Origin: Stichopus chloronotus
Lineage: Eukaryota > Echinodermata > Holothuroidea > Aspidochirotida > Stichopodidae
Direction: 5' to 3'
NCBI GenBank assembly: GCA_021234535.1
Contig: CM037842.1
Location: forward strand, 25,977,106 to 26,041,105
Length of the DNA stretch: 64,000 nucleotides
Positions 13,501-28,500 of this stretch are shown here, one piece after another. The notes below the pieces were generated by a model. It was not told the DNA's origin. It was given only the letters and a program-made list of their open reading frames with translations, and ran no database searches. The position numbers and the translations under genes were made by a program. Positions within the stretch are counted from its first letter, which is position 1, and every line of letters starts with the position of its first letter.

Positions 13501-16500
13501 TAAGGTCCAAGGATAATGAAAGAAAAATACAAGGAAAACCACACACAATGTACAAGGACACACCATCTTTCTGGAGGGAAAATTACTGAATGTTTAAGTT
13601 TTCTATCCAGGTGGCTTTCTCGGGGAGCCGTGTTGTCCACATACTCTGGATGCCTGTGAGAATTGAGACAAACATCGCTACATGATGCTAAAATCCAGGA
13701 CCAGGTTCAAAATGCTGCCAGTAAACGTTGAAATGTAATGGTAAAAATGATGATTTGTTCTGTGCTGAGCCGTTAAGTACATAATGCAGTACATAATGCG
13801 GCTTGAAATCAACATCTTAGTGGTCAAGCTAACATGATTTGCAGACGTTTCCAACGCTGGAGGAAGATCTTTGAAAGCATATGGCAATTGTGTGTCATTA
13901 TGAATCCTTCAAACCTATCGATTAAGATGCTCCCCAAAATAAGAGAACTGAGTTTTGCAATCAATAGCAAAGCATGAATCTGTTTATAATCGGTAGCTGC
14001 ATGACTGAGGGGCCAGGGAGCCATGCCAACCCCCCTCCCGACAGCTGTTTTTGGGGAGGCACCAAAAAGGCAGCAGGAATGGAAGGGCATCGAAACAGGT
14101 GATTCCTGGCGATCTCAAGATATGTTCATCCCAGAATTTTCTGGGACCCTTTGTGCTAACTGATGGCCTTAACAAAATTTTAGCTTCCATATGAGAGATG
14201 ATGGCTAACACATGAGCCGCTGCCCCCCTCCCAAGGAGGGTGGGCAGCCACCACCGCCCATAACTCAAGCAGAATACTAATTCATGCAACAATGAATAAA
14301 AGCTAACAAGCATGACAATAGGACACAAAGCCCAGAAATGTTTTAGCAGTTGGGACAGACAAGATGAAACACCACACCGCCTGTCACCATGACGATTCCC
14401 TACCTCCTGGTATTGGATGGCCATCTCTTGCAGAGCAGTCTCCATCTTATCGGCATAAACTTGCTCCAAACTGCTGGAGAGCATCTTTGCCTCACTGTGC
14501 CATCTGGCGATTGCATTTGTCATCTTCCTCCTTGGCCCCATCAACCTGAAAAATCATCGGAAAGGTAGCCGAGGATCAGTCAACATAAATTTAAAGGTAG
14601 TGTGAAAATGCATTCTAGAAAAGATCTGGCTTTATTCAAAAGTGGCAGAGTAAAACCTAAAATGATAATTCACTGGAATTGTGTTCCTATCCATTACCAT
14701 TTTTGAAATATGGCTTTTCAGAGTTTTGATGAAAAGGCAACATGATGACGTGGGGTGACGCACGGAGTTGGTATTTCTTTTTTTCAGACCTATATGTATT
14801 ATCTCTTAATTACTGGGTTTCATATTGGTAAGCAACACCAATATTTCTAGAGCAGACAATACATGCTTCCAAAACTAAACCCTCAGAGTATATAATATTC
14901 TCAATCATCCTTGAAATAAAGGCTAAGTAAACAAAGGATTAACATAAGACATATCATACCAGTCCCTCCCTTGACATCATAAATTTGCATATTCAGCCAA
15001 TGTTTATTCATAATGGAGAAGCAAAACAGGAATTTGCCGGTAAGATTACCAATATCTGAAGGAATCTGATGGAATTTTGGCTATTTTCAAAAGTTGTATT
15101 AAAGCACACAGCCGGTTTTCCAGAATGTTATTTTCATGTCACACGACGTTTAGTGAGTGATCGATTCAGTCAAACTGCTTTCACGAATTTTTGACTCGTT
15201 CATAAGCTCAAAAACGTTGCTTCTGTGACATCTGAACTGGAGGACTGAGAAAAAATGAGAACAAGCTAAGAATGGTGTCTACCAATGGTACCCTTGGGGA
15301 ATAATTTTAGAATTTGTTAAAGTGATACTACATAATGTCTGATACGGTTCGCCCCCCATCACCCGGGACGTCCAAACCGTCATGTAAAACAGATTTATAA
15401 ACAATTCATGACACGAGACATAAGGTGCACCCCACACAAGGACTGATTAATGCCATACTAGTGGGTGTTTTCCGTATTGGAGACCAGGTTTCCAACCAAA
15501 GTGATAAAACCTTACTCACTTTATTCTTACTATTCAAGAACTACTTCAATTCTTAAAGGCATGGACTCATCTACCGACCACTTATTTCTGGCTCCTCCCA
15601 CGGCCTGTCAAAAACTCCTCCCTATGTGTAGCCCAAACAATGGGCGCCCTGTGTATGCTGCGTAATTTTAGCTACCCTTGCATCTTTCGAGTTTGCTGTC
15701 GATCAAAAAGCAGAACCAATGGGAGATGCTTCTTACCATCAGCCAAAACTATACCAAGTTTGTTTTTCAATAAATTGTTACCTTCTAAACAAAGCAGAGC
15801 AATACAGGCACAAGAATGGTCCCACTTTTCACGAACACGCAGGCCCACAGGCCTCCCTCAATGCCCACTACATAGATGAAATAAGCACCCTGTTGTGCCG
15901 CGGTGACGGTACTCTAATCCAGCAGAGAATATCCACGAAGGTTCATCTTGAAAAGTTACTGCAAGACCCACATAAACCACTGGGTAGCCATCACTGAATA
16001 CGACCCAAGCTTCCGCATTGTGCTTCATACCTGACTTGAATGCCATTCTGATTACTACTTCATTTGAAAATACCAAAACTTCTTTCAGATTTTGTTCTGA
16101 AAACCACAGAGCCTCAGACAAAGTTTACGTTCTTTACCGAGGATCAATATCGTTGTAGCCATCCAGGAGGCAGGATATCCGACTTGTACTTTCGTATCCT
16201 TAAGTACAAATTTTAATGTCCTCTGGTTCATTTTCTGAGTTTCCTATGTGTGTGTACACTTTCATTTTTTACTTTCACTCTTCCAGAAGGGGAGACGTGT
16301 ATCTATGAATTTGGTTGATGATATCGTACTAACATCTGGTTAAAATCTTGAACAGCCTCACAAGGGGATGCGCCAAGAGACATGCATCTAGAAAAGAGCC
16401 GGCTTCATTCAGAAGTTGCAGAGTGAAACCCTGAATGACAAATCCATTGGAATTGTGCCTATATCTATTATGATTTATTAAAGATATGACTTTTCAAAGT

Positions 16501-19500
16501 TTTTATGAAAATGCAAAACTGGATGACATGGAGTGTTACACAGTGTCGGTATGTCTTTCCTTAGGCCAATATATATATTGTCTCCTAACTACAAAATTAC
16601 TTGGGTTTCACACTGAAAGGGGACATCCACATCTTTAAAAAAGACACTCCATGCTTCTAAATGAAACCCATTGGGCCTGTAAAATTCTCATTTGTCCTTG
16701 AAACAACGGTTAAGTAAACAAAGGATAATATCTGGCACATCATTTAAGTCCTTCCATGGACCTCACAAATTTGCATATTTGGCTCATGTTTATTCATGAT
16801 TCCACAGTAAAACAGAAATTTGTTTGTAAAATGGTCAATTTTTGATTGATTTTAATGGAAATTGCAGCTATTTCCAGAAGTTTCACTCCTTAAATTGGTC
16901 ACTCCTCCCAAATGTGTTTATGTCACATGAACTTTAAGCTGGGCACTTATGAACTCTCCTTTTCACATTCTTGGCAATCTTTTTCCTATTCCTTGTTTAC
17001 TTTGCTTCAACCTTCTTGCTTATGTTATCTTTAATTGACTGCAACCTTTTACTAATGGATGTGTCCTTACAGACTGGAGAAATGCTAATGTATGTCCCAT
17101 CTATAAAAAAGGTGACAGTTCTCATCCGAGTAATTATCGTCCAGTTTCTTTTACTTTTATTTGTTGCAAACTGTTAGAGCATATCGTTGCTTCAAAACTT
17201 GTGACCCATTTCGAAGCTAATAAGCTTCTTTCAGATGACCAAACATGCTTTTAGAAAGCCTCCCAGTTGCGAAACCCACCTAGTGTCGACGATTGAACGA
17301 CTGGGCTTCATCTTTGGATGACAAAAGACAAATTGATATGTTTACTTTGGATTTCGAAAAAGCTTTCGGAAAAAAAAAAAGCTGTCCACGATGGACTACT
17401 GAAAACTAAGTTACATACACTCGGTGATTCCAAGCAGGTTCTTCGGTGGGTTGAAGACTTCCTTGTTGATCATAGGCAGGCTTTTGTTGCGAATGGTATG
17501 CAGTCTCTCATTGCGGAAGTTTTGTCTGGTGTCCTCCAGAGGTCTGTCCTGGGAATGATTCTTTTCTTGACTCACATAAACAATATTGACAACACTGTTG
17601 ATGCTAGGGTTCGACTTTTTGCTGATGATTGTGTCTGCTACCACATCCTCGAAAGTGATGACATGGATAAATTTAGGGCACTGGACTAAGAAGTGGGATA
17701 TGTGATTCCAACCTGCTAAGTGCAGTAACATCAACTTTGCCAGAAACAAAAGATCCATCAACTTTTAGCATGTCTCAAATGGCATGGAGGTATCAAAGGT
17801 GGAAAGTATTAAGTACTTAGGTGTAACTATCACTAATGACCTGAGTTAGGATAAGCGTATCTAGACCATTTGTAATAAGGGTAATTGTGTCTTAGGTACT
17901 CTTTATGGGAATCTCTCTTTTTGCCCTCGTGAAGTAAAGTTGGTGGTTAACAATGGTCTTCTTCGACCAGTACTGGAATATGCCAGTGTTGCCTGGGACC
18001 CTCACCCGTTTATTACGTGACAAACCTAATGGTATTCAGAGAAGATTGGTCAGGTTTATTTCATCTGATTATTCTAGGGAGACAGGATCTATGACCGGTC
18101 CTCTCAAAGAGCTCGACCTGACCTCTTTGGCTGTGAGACAAAGGCAGAGTAGATTATCCCTCTTTGCAAAGGGCATCTTTTGGCCTGGTCCATATTCCCA
18201 TAGGTGGCATTCGGCGCCCGACTTGTACGACCCGTTTCATGCATGATCTGCAATTCTGCCATTTGTATGCTGGGACAAATCATTACAAGTTTAACTTTCT
18301 GCCTGAAAGGATGAGGGTTGGAACAGTCTGCCTGTCAGTTTTGTTGGTGATGCTCTTCTCCACAAGCACCCTGTTTCTTGTTTATCGAAGCAGTATTTGC
18401 TTTTTTAGTCTCTCAACGCATGCATGGTGAGTTAATGCCCTTGTGGATGTGTCACCATAACTAAGAAGAAGAAGACTGCTTTACTGATCCTCACAGTTTC
18501 ACGATCTTATTTAACCTTTGACATGACTGAAAGCATCAGTCTGCTGCAATGCAATCTTTCCATCAACATTCAAATGGGGGAGAATGCTGTTTTGTGGATA
18601 CAGTCGTGAACTCGTCAAATGAAGCTGAGAGAAACCTAACGTTTGGGTCATACGGCAAAAGGCCTGATAAAGAGGTGTGTACTCATCAAGTGGGGCCAGT
18701 AGGTTGATTCCGTCATAAGGCAAAAGACCACATCCCGTGCGCAGTCTTCATACCTAACCTACATTCTGAGATTCAGATTATTCAAAAGTGAAGTTGAGTT
18801 GTAATGTAATTTGTTGGATGAAGAGATTGTTTGCATGGTTTGTGATTGTTTGCATGGATTTGACTTAGAAAGTAGAGGGACATGTCCCACAGCCCCCCCA
18901 CCCTCCCCCACCCATTGCCACCAATGGTTCTTACTATCAATTGTTACGACATGAAATTGCCGCCTAACTTGTTACATTTTTCGCACGTTTGACAGTAGCA
19001 CCACTTTCAGCGATGACGATTCACAAGGTGGACTTTCGTGTGTACTATTATGTGTAGTCATTATGTTGCCATCCCGACAGCTAAGCTGGTGGCTTTAAGT
19101 ATGGATCGCATCTCTTTCTAATCACTACTTCCATTTATACCATCCTATCTTATCATTCGTCTTCTATTCTTTACTTCGGGTTTTAGGAAGTGTTTTTTTT
19201 TTCCTCTGACTTGTCGGCTAAAGAAGAATGAATGATATCTGAAATCGGGCATCACCTTCCCAACTTTACGCAATTTGCACAAGCAGTCTTCCGCTACTTT
19301 TCATAATCTGCAAGACTGATACCACCTCTGATGGCAACGTCAAATAATCTTGACATATCTATGGATGGCAAGATGTAAGAACCTCAGGTAAAAATACCAG
19401 TAACCTTTGCAATACCAAGGAACATAAAGAGACTGAGCTACCAAAACAAATTTAGAGCTTCAAAGCTGACATAACCCTCTCATAACACATCAAAAAAGGC

Positions 19501-22500
19501 CTATCTGTCCTACACATCCGGTTTCTCATACGGTCTATCTTCAACAACATGCCCTACACACCAGGTCTCTCATGGGGTCTATCCTAAGATCATGTCCTAC
19601 ACAACACATCTCCCATGGATGCAGTCTATCCTAACATGTGTCCTACACATCAGGACTTCTATGTGGTCTATCTTAAAATCATGTCCTTAACACCAGGTCT
19701 CTCGCAATTAAATTTCCTTGCAATTAATTTGAGTTCACAATGAAATACAAACCCAGGAATCAAAATCTGAATTTAAATTCATCAAATATAACACACCCTG
19801 CATAGCTCCCACTATTAAAGGACTTAGCTCCTGTCAAATAGTTTACCTTCAAGCTACTGTCTGAGGTGAACCCATGGACAAAAACTCAGGTGAGAGTTTG
19901 GGAACTTGTGTCAGGTGTGTTAACAAATTGCGCAGGAAGATATGTGATATCACGGTCACTACACCCAAAACAAATTTCAGAAATTTTATTCCAACTTAAT
20001 TCTGAGTATTTTGTTTTCTAGATTAATCCGTATTCTAGCTAGAGAGCTCTGAGGGGCAGATCGTTTGTCTGTGTGGCGTGAAGGCCGTCCTGGCAGAGGC
20101 TAACACCGTTGCAGGTTGTTTAACACCGTCACTCACCGACGGTTGCTGCTAGCGCACTGCAGAAGGACAGCAGCCTTTCAGAAAGTTTTGCATGCAATAC
20201 TGGTAATGGCTTCTGATTTCACATGAAACTCTCTCATTTTGCATTAGATGAACTGAAAAATATGTGGATTGTTTCATGTTGAAGTAATACAAATTTCAAT
20301 GAATCTCCAAGGATCTTTTTTTTTAATTGTTCCTTTTGGGGTATCCACGCTTATAAGCTTTGCTTCCTGTGGATAGCCCTCGGTCTTCAAATTGTGTACT
20401 TATATTTATGTACATTTGAAACTGTATTACATGACCGAGATAAAGGTTTGTTGAACTTGGAACATTTTCCATGGAACTTTCATCAAATTTTTTCAAGACC
20501 GGTAGTCTGGCAATCTCTCTCTTCATGCCAGATTTCAAATGTCGGTGCCGGAAACTATCTGTTGTCGTGGGTAGAACCCTGGAACCAGTGAAAGCTTTTC
20601 AATCAACAAATCATTTTTTCAGAGAGAGGTATATTCTAGAGGACTTACTTGATGCCAACTTCCTTCAGGTCACTGTCTGTGAGTGTAAGGAAGACACGCA
20701 GATCCACATCCTGTTCTTCGAAGACTGGAAAATACTTGGACAAGTTCAGCTCCTTCAGGAGGCTTTGTAAATCGCTAAAAGGATAGACCACCGTACGGCC
20801 ACTGGTGCCATTTTCTGAGGAGGTGCGCACGCCGTCCTCGCTGGACAACGGCGGTATCGAGGGCGTGTACCCAATACTGGAGACAGGAGGTACCTGTTCC
20901 CCATGAGGTGGAAGCGCAGCATTCTTTGTCAATGGATGTCCAGCCTGATATTGCAACAGGTTCGCTGATACCATGTGCACTGGTTGAAGGTCAAAGGTCA
21001 CATTCTTTGCTTTAGTATCATTCACAATCCTTTGTCCTGCAGGGTCACAAGGTGTTCCCCTGGGGTTCTCTTTGTGCACCTTAGGCTCTCTGGAGTCTTG
21101 ATGAGCCATTCTGCCCCCACTCAGATGGGAGACAAAGTCAGACAGAGGACTGGGATGCAACAAACTGGGGTTGGAGAAGTGGTGGTTGAGGTCACAGAGA
21201 GGGCGCTCTGCTTCACCATCATTACTTGATATGCTGCCCTCTCTGCTTAAGCCAAGAGCAGCGGCTAACCCTCCTCCGCCACTGCTGCTGCAACTTGACC
21301 CCCCACTGCTCCTGACGGTGACCGCATCACTGATGCAGAAGGGATTCGTCTCTTCTCTCTCAGGTTCCACACCTCGGGATGAAGACAATTTCTGAACAGT
21401 TGGCTGTAAACCTACCGAAACCAAAGGAAAAAAGTGACGTAAAGGCTGAATCTCAAAAATGAGAAATTTGCAGCCTCTCTTCCATGTGGGAAATTAGACT
21501 TCGTAGAGCCAAAATCTTTTAGGAAATCGTGTCATTCAACTACTTTGAAAGATTTTCAAGCTGAAGGTTTAAGATGAGATGGCCCATTAAACTCATGACT
21601 TCAAAAATCCTCGAAAGCCTTCAAATTCACAAGAGGAATGTCATCGGTACACACTGGCGAAACACAATCACGGACTGTCGACAAGCCGCATAGTTAGACA
21701 TCAACTTATTCTGATTAAAGCAAACATACCCCAATTCTCCTCCTCCTTCTATGCAATGTCCGCATACATCTTCTTGGGTAATAGTTCTTTAAACACCAGT
21801 CTACTATACACAAATGTCCATTACATAAATCCCTCACAACGTAGCAATTTCCATCAAATTACCTGAGCTACTGTTTAGGTTCTCTTGCAGCAGCTTAGCA
21901 AACATTGCTGGTCCATCCTGTATACTCGGCCCCTTCACCTTGGAAGTACCTCCTCCCTTACGATGGTGGGGCCGGCTTGGGGGATGAAAGCTCTCATCTG
22001 AGGAACTCAAATCCAGGTCTGGGAAGGGCAACAATAAATTGGTCTCAATTAAATTGTTTTCAAGAATGAAATCATCAGGATAAATGTAAAACAATTCTAT
22101 ACCTATACTTTCAGGAACTTCTCTGGCAGGTAATACTTTGCATAAATAAATCAATACTGGAGTTACTGGAGTAGTTAGCAATTATGAAGGTCTAATTCAT
22201 CTCTCAATTTTAGCTTCAGTTAGACAAAAAAAAAAAATTTCCTGAGTGTTAGCTAAGAATGCAGCCGGCAACCCTCGAAGGCGGTGAATCTGACAGAGGC
22301 CGAATCCGGTTCATGAAAAATCTTGGAGGTGCTACAAAAACACGAAAGTTAAAAGACTCTGCGGTTCCTGGCTGATGTTCACAAAGATACTTTCTAGCAT
22401 GATGCACTGCAGAGCTGACAGCCTAACAAAGATCTTGTGAGCTCTAAATTTCATTAAAAGCAGATGGGGATCATCTGCTCACGACGGACAACCTACAACA

Positions 22501-25500
22501 AGTTTAAAGAAGTTCCAGCAACATATTGTTACACTGCATGTGCAAGGTTTTCAAACTATGGCCTCTAGTGACCTCAAGTGACCTTGACTTCCATGTTATA
22601 TGACCAAGATTATCTTCTTATCAAGAACTACCCACATTTCCCACTTTTTTGACATTATTTGCCATCAGAAAACGTAACGAAAATTTTTATTAGCCTGAGT
22701 TTCGCTACTAGCAGGATTACCTTACGAGATGAACTGACAGGAAGCACAGAAGATAAAGATACAGGCTGGACGTAGAGAAAGGAACTAAGAACATGAATTG
22801 AAAAGGTTAGAGGATCTCTCACCACACCTTTAGAATTAAAAATGTCAGGCCAACTTATTTTTACTTACATTCCCAGAGAGGATTTAAAGCAGGTTAAACT
22901 TAACCAGAGTTTCAGGCCTCTGAATTACTATCCTTTCACAAAGATTAAATCCTGCCATTCGTTTGTCTCGTTGGATACGACTAAACATCGTGAATCAATT
23001 TTTCCCATCATCAACCACCCTAATAAAGGATGACACAGAATATGACTGTAACAGTATTGAATATGGCCAACAAACTTTTATCGCAAAACTGACATGTATC
23101 AGCAAGATTTACGTTTGTCATTTTCAATCCGTTAGAAGATTGTCAGTAACTTTTGTGACACGACTTCGTGAATCCAATACGTATTGCCACATTATATGCC
23201 GCATTGCAATGAAGTACCACACAGACAAATGTCCATAAATAAATAAAGACTGATTCTGACTTTAAAGCACACCTGACATAAAAAAACACACACTTTGGAG
23301 TACTGAGCAACTTCAAAAATGACGAAAGTAGGCACAATTTTCATTGAGAAGCCATTAAACATTGACCGTTTTACATAACAAATTTCTGCTTTTTATGATC
23401 GCATCATAGGCCAAATACACAGATTTGTGGTGTCGAGTGACGGGACTCACATGAGATGCCTTATGTCATCCTTTGCTCAGTCGACCTCTATTTCATGGAC
23501 ACTTGAGAATTTGTTATGCCTGGAGGGTTTTATTTTGGAAGCTTATTGTCTTCTTTAAAAGTATTATTGATATCACTTACCAATGTGAAACCCAGTAATT
23601 AAGAAATACCACATACATACACAACAGAAATACGGAAACTGTGCGACACTCCACATCATCCGTTTTGCATTTTAATGAAAATTTGAAAAGCCCTATCTCA
23701 AAACTGTCATAGATAAAATCTTTCCAATGGGTTGTTGTCATTCATGGTTTCGCATTGCAACTTCTTAAAGAAGCCATCTTTTCTCCGGGATGCAAGTCAC
23801 TCGGTGTTTCTAGAGAATTAAGACCTGTATGTCTCAGTTTTCAATTTGTAGGGAAGGCGCAAGGTATGACTGGCGGTCAATGATCACTCGATACAGCATT
23901 ACGATAGTCCATCGATAATCCAATCTGAAGCCAAATATTGCCATAAAATGAAGTAGTTACGGCAGACTTTTACACGTCTTACCCCTGTGTTCTAATTGGT
24001 TCAGTCAAAAATCTTTTTTTCAAGATACCAAAGAAAAAAAAAAGTGTAGAACAACTCTTACTCTCTGAGTATGAATAGGTTACTTTCATTGATTCAGAGA
24101 GCCATCTATTTAAGGATACAAAAAAAAAAATCTTTGAAAGCACGACCTGCTGTTATTCCTTTTTTTTTTTCAAAAAGCACACCAAGGGACTGGCTATACT
24201 TCTTACAGTTATCAAGAGCTACAGAAAGCACCGCACCGTGGTCTATCCTATACGAAATTGAATAAGCAATTGTCGAACTTTCAAAAAAGATTTCAATGCT
24301 TTTCATCTTGTTGAGAGCTGTTGGCATGGAAACCTTGTAAAGTGTGTCTGTGCTCTACAGTTTCCCCCCCCCCCACAACTATCGTTGTTCAATGTCTTTC
24401 TAATGCAAGGCAATGTAACCCTGATGTAAACCATAACATTAACAGCCTTGTGACTAGACGATTTTAGACTGAACAATAAATTTAGTAGGACCAGATCCTG
24501 CGGCACATGTATGGAACTTCCGTGCGAACGACCAGAGGCTCTCGTTTTTGCTTGAGAGTTTAGCCAAAAAAACTAAATCAATCTTCTTCCTACCACAATT
24601 GACAATCTAAGTAATGAAATTTTCCCTGAAAAAGACCTGGTATATACATGGTTTTTCACAGTGGTATCAAATGGAAGAAAAAGATCGATGATTGACAAAA
24701 AGGTGTTTTTTTTTTTCTTTTCCATCAAAACAGCACCATAAAAGTTTGAAAATCTTGATACTCTATGATTTACGCAATCTGTTCTTCTGATTTTGTATTG
24801 TGTTTCTTTAAGTGAGAGTAACAATGAAGAAAAGGACAATAAATAAAAACTAGCCATCCAGTTTAATTGACACTTTTGTAGCATTCTTTTGTCTAGCTTC
24901 CTATTGTCTCACATGATGACCGGGGAACCGACACGAACATAATACGACACGTTGCGCTTTTTTTCCGATGCACGTGCTCGGTTCGCTGTAGGCACTATAA
25001 ATCGTGATTTATTGCCAATAAAACTTTCCTACCGTGGTAAAGTACGAAGAACAAAGCTGAAATTACGATTACTGAAGCTACACGATGTAATTTTTCTACA
25101 AACAATTGTTCACTTATTCCAGTGACCTTCAGTTCATGAATGCAAAGACTGAAAATTTTCGGCTCAAAGGTCCGTCGAGTGAGTGCTTCTATCAGCTGCT
25201 CTTATTTCCTCTGTAGAGTTGCTTCCACTTTTTTTTAGCAAACCTGGCAGACTGGAGATCATTACACATTACTATAAAAGCAAAAGGATATTGAACATTA
25301 ATACAGAGAAATCTTTACTGATAGCCTCTCAGCTTTAACGCATTCACTCATCACCCCAAGCTATACTTTTGGCTGGGGGATAGCAAATGTCTAGACTGGT
25401 TCTTCTCTTTTATGGACGGCAAATTCGAAAGATGCAGAGTGGCTCATACCACACAGCATGCACAGGGACCCATTGTTTTGATTACACATGTGGAGGAGTT

Positions 25501-28500
25501 TAACACAGACTGTGGGAGTGGCTAGATGTAAGTGGTTGGGGGAATTGATACTCTCTGGGAAGATGTGTCTTTGTCTTTAAATTTTTAGAAACTGTGAACT
25601 AACTAATACAGTACACTGAAGTCTTCAAACTTGAAAGAATCGCCATGACGTGATGTTTTTCTTGGTTCAGATCTACAGTCATGTTCACAGTAAAGAACAC
25701 ACCCATACCCACACTTCAAAGTCTGCAAGGGCGATTAATTCTGGTAGCATGGTGATCAATTTCACGTATTCGTACTTCAAGTCCACCTCCGTTCTTAATG
25801 AACGTCCCCCTTTTCAGGGTTTCTTCAATTCCTCTTGCATTCTTACCAAATGTAATGTGAATCTTCGTGGACTAACAGTGACCCAAGGTGATCGAGGATT
25901 CGCTGGCCTATCCAAACGTCAACAGCGGATTAAACAATCTCCAGCCATGCAGTGTATTAGTCCCGCAAGCGTACTTATCAAGAAACTCACTCGCTCTTAG
26001 ATGCGAGTACATCTCATTCTAGACTAGATCATCCTCCTTGCGGAATTGATGTCAATGAGCACAAACACATTCTTAAAATGTGAACAAGGTGTAAGAGAGA
26101 TGCCTCTATTACGTCCCTGAGAATGGCCATGCCACAATGTCTCACTCGCTTCGATTTACGAGTAGTTGGTGTCTCGTTCCTGAGAGTGAGCAAACCGTAA
26201 TGTTTTCCCGTGCTCGAGACCTTTGAATAGACGCCTTCATGTCCCCGAGAATGGCTGTGCTATAATCTTTTACCTGATTCGGATCTAAGAGCAAATAGTT
26301 TTATGGTTCTGAGAATGGCTGTGCTATGTTTTTAGCGGCATCCTATCTAAGAGTAGATTGTTTTATGTTCCTAATAATGGCCTTGCTATGATGTCTTACC
26401 TGGTTCAGATCTGACAGAAGATGGCCTTACATTCCTGTTGTCTATAAGGGTAACCACCTTCAGGTTGCCGTTCAACATCGCCAGCGACCTCGCGGTGTCC
26501 CCTCTCTTGTTTTTCAGGGTAACGTCCACTCCCTTCCAGAAAAATTGAAAGAGTTCGAAATTTTCTAACATGTTTATGATGAACATCGGTAATGTTTGCT
26601 GCATATTACCAATTTGTGACGAGGCCATGAAAATGTATCTATCACAATTTTGCAGAAGCTTAAAAATACAGAAGCTTAAAAGTGTCATCAACAAAAGAAT
26701 ATCTTTGCCCTAAGTTGAAAGTTTTCAGCGAAATGTCTATATAACAAGATAATATCTCATCAAAAACAGAAAAATGATCAATTGTTCAGTGGTGTTACCA
26801 TAACTACTCAACATTTTTCTGCAATTATTAACTTGTTTTTGATTCTTAATGATGAATTCAACATTTTTTTTAAACATGTTCATATAATAACTTATCGCAT
26901 TCTGTCAATTCAACAATTTGCTGCAAAATGTTGACTTGTTCACTTCCTCGCTATGTGAGCAATTGAAAAATATTCTGTAAAATGTGTGAATGACAACTTA
27001 CCATATCTTGTCATTTCAAAAATTTTCTAAAAAATTTCTACTTGTTCACTTTCTTACTAGGTGAGCAATTGAACAGTTTTTTTGAAAAATGTTCCAGTGA
27101 CAACTTATCATCTTTTGCAATTTCATCAATTTTCCGCAAAATGTCCACTTGTTCACTTCCTAGACCAGATATGCAAATTACAGGATTAGATAAGTTGAAA
27201 TTTGAATATTTGGCAAGAAATTCTTTAATCGAGATATGAACAAGTTAACATTCTGCAGAAAATTGTTTAGTAGCTCACTTACATGATGAAATGATTAAGT
27301 CAACATTTGGCAGAAAAGTGTTGAACTGGCAGGTTGTAATTGTTAACATCTACAATATGTTGCTGAAAATTGTTTAATTGCTCATTCAGAAAAGAAGTAA
27401 AAAAGTCAACATTTTCCAGAGAATTGTTGAGTTGACAAGATATGATAAGTTGTCAATTGTTAAATTGCACACTTAGACAAAAAGTGAACAAGTAGATATT
27501 TTTCAGCAAAATGTTGAAATGACAAGATATGATAAGTTGCGATTGGAATAATTTGCAGAAAATTGTTTAATTGTTCAAGTAAGATTACTAAACTACTGAT
27601 CATTTTTCAGTTTTTTTTGTTATATTTTTTTGTCATCTAGACAATTTGCAGAAAATTTTCAAGTTATGGAGCACAGATATTCTTGTCTTAATGGCACTTT
27701 TAAGTTTTCGCAGAAAATTTTTTGATTGTCCAAATAACGTTACTAAGCAGTTGATTGTTTTTCCACTTTTGATATTATATTTTCTTGTTTTCTAGACATT
27801 TTGCAGAAAATTGTCAGTCATGGGGCACAGATATTCTTATCTGACAGCGCTTTAAGCTTCTGCGCAATTTACAATGCTAACATGGTTACTGAAAAGAAAA
27901 AGAAAGCTTGCTTTGTTCTTTGGTCTAGAACACTTTCTTCAACTCCAAAATTTTCAATACTTTTTTTTGCCTTCATTATTCTTGTTGGAAACATAAATCC
28001 TTCAAAGGCTGTAGTGCATCACCCCAGACAGTTTGAATTCTCCCAACCACCTACCTCTAGTCAATCCCTCAGCCTGTCTTACATCCCTGTGTACGCTGTG
28101 TAATACGAGCTGCTCTGCATCTTTCGAATTTGCTGGCAATCTAAGAGTACTGTAACTTAGAACCAGTTGGGAATTTTCCTTTCAGGGAGGTAAAAATATA
28201 GCTTAGGGTGATGCAATACAGCCTTTAAGTAAGGAGACAGCATCACCCATAATGACCAGGTACAACACTGATGAGAGATACTTCTTCAATTCTTTTTAGT
28301 ATATTTTGGAGATCAAAGAACTGTGTTATGTGGCTGTGGGTTCAAAAAGAGACCATTCGCATACCTCCACAGACACACGCAGACATTTTTTCGACAGAAA
28401 GGTACCTCAAGTTCACCTAACGATCGCAGAAATTTGACACTGAAGTAAGAAGTAATTTTTATATCTGATTGACCACAGCTTTGAGGATCATTTGCTTATT

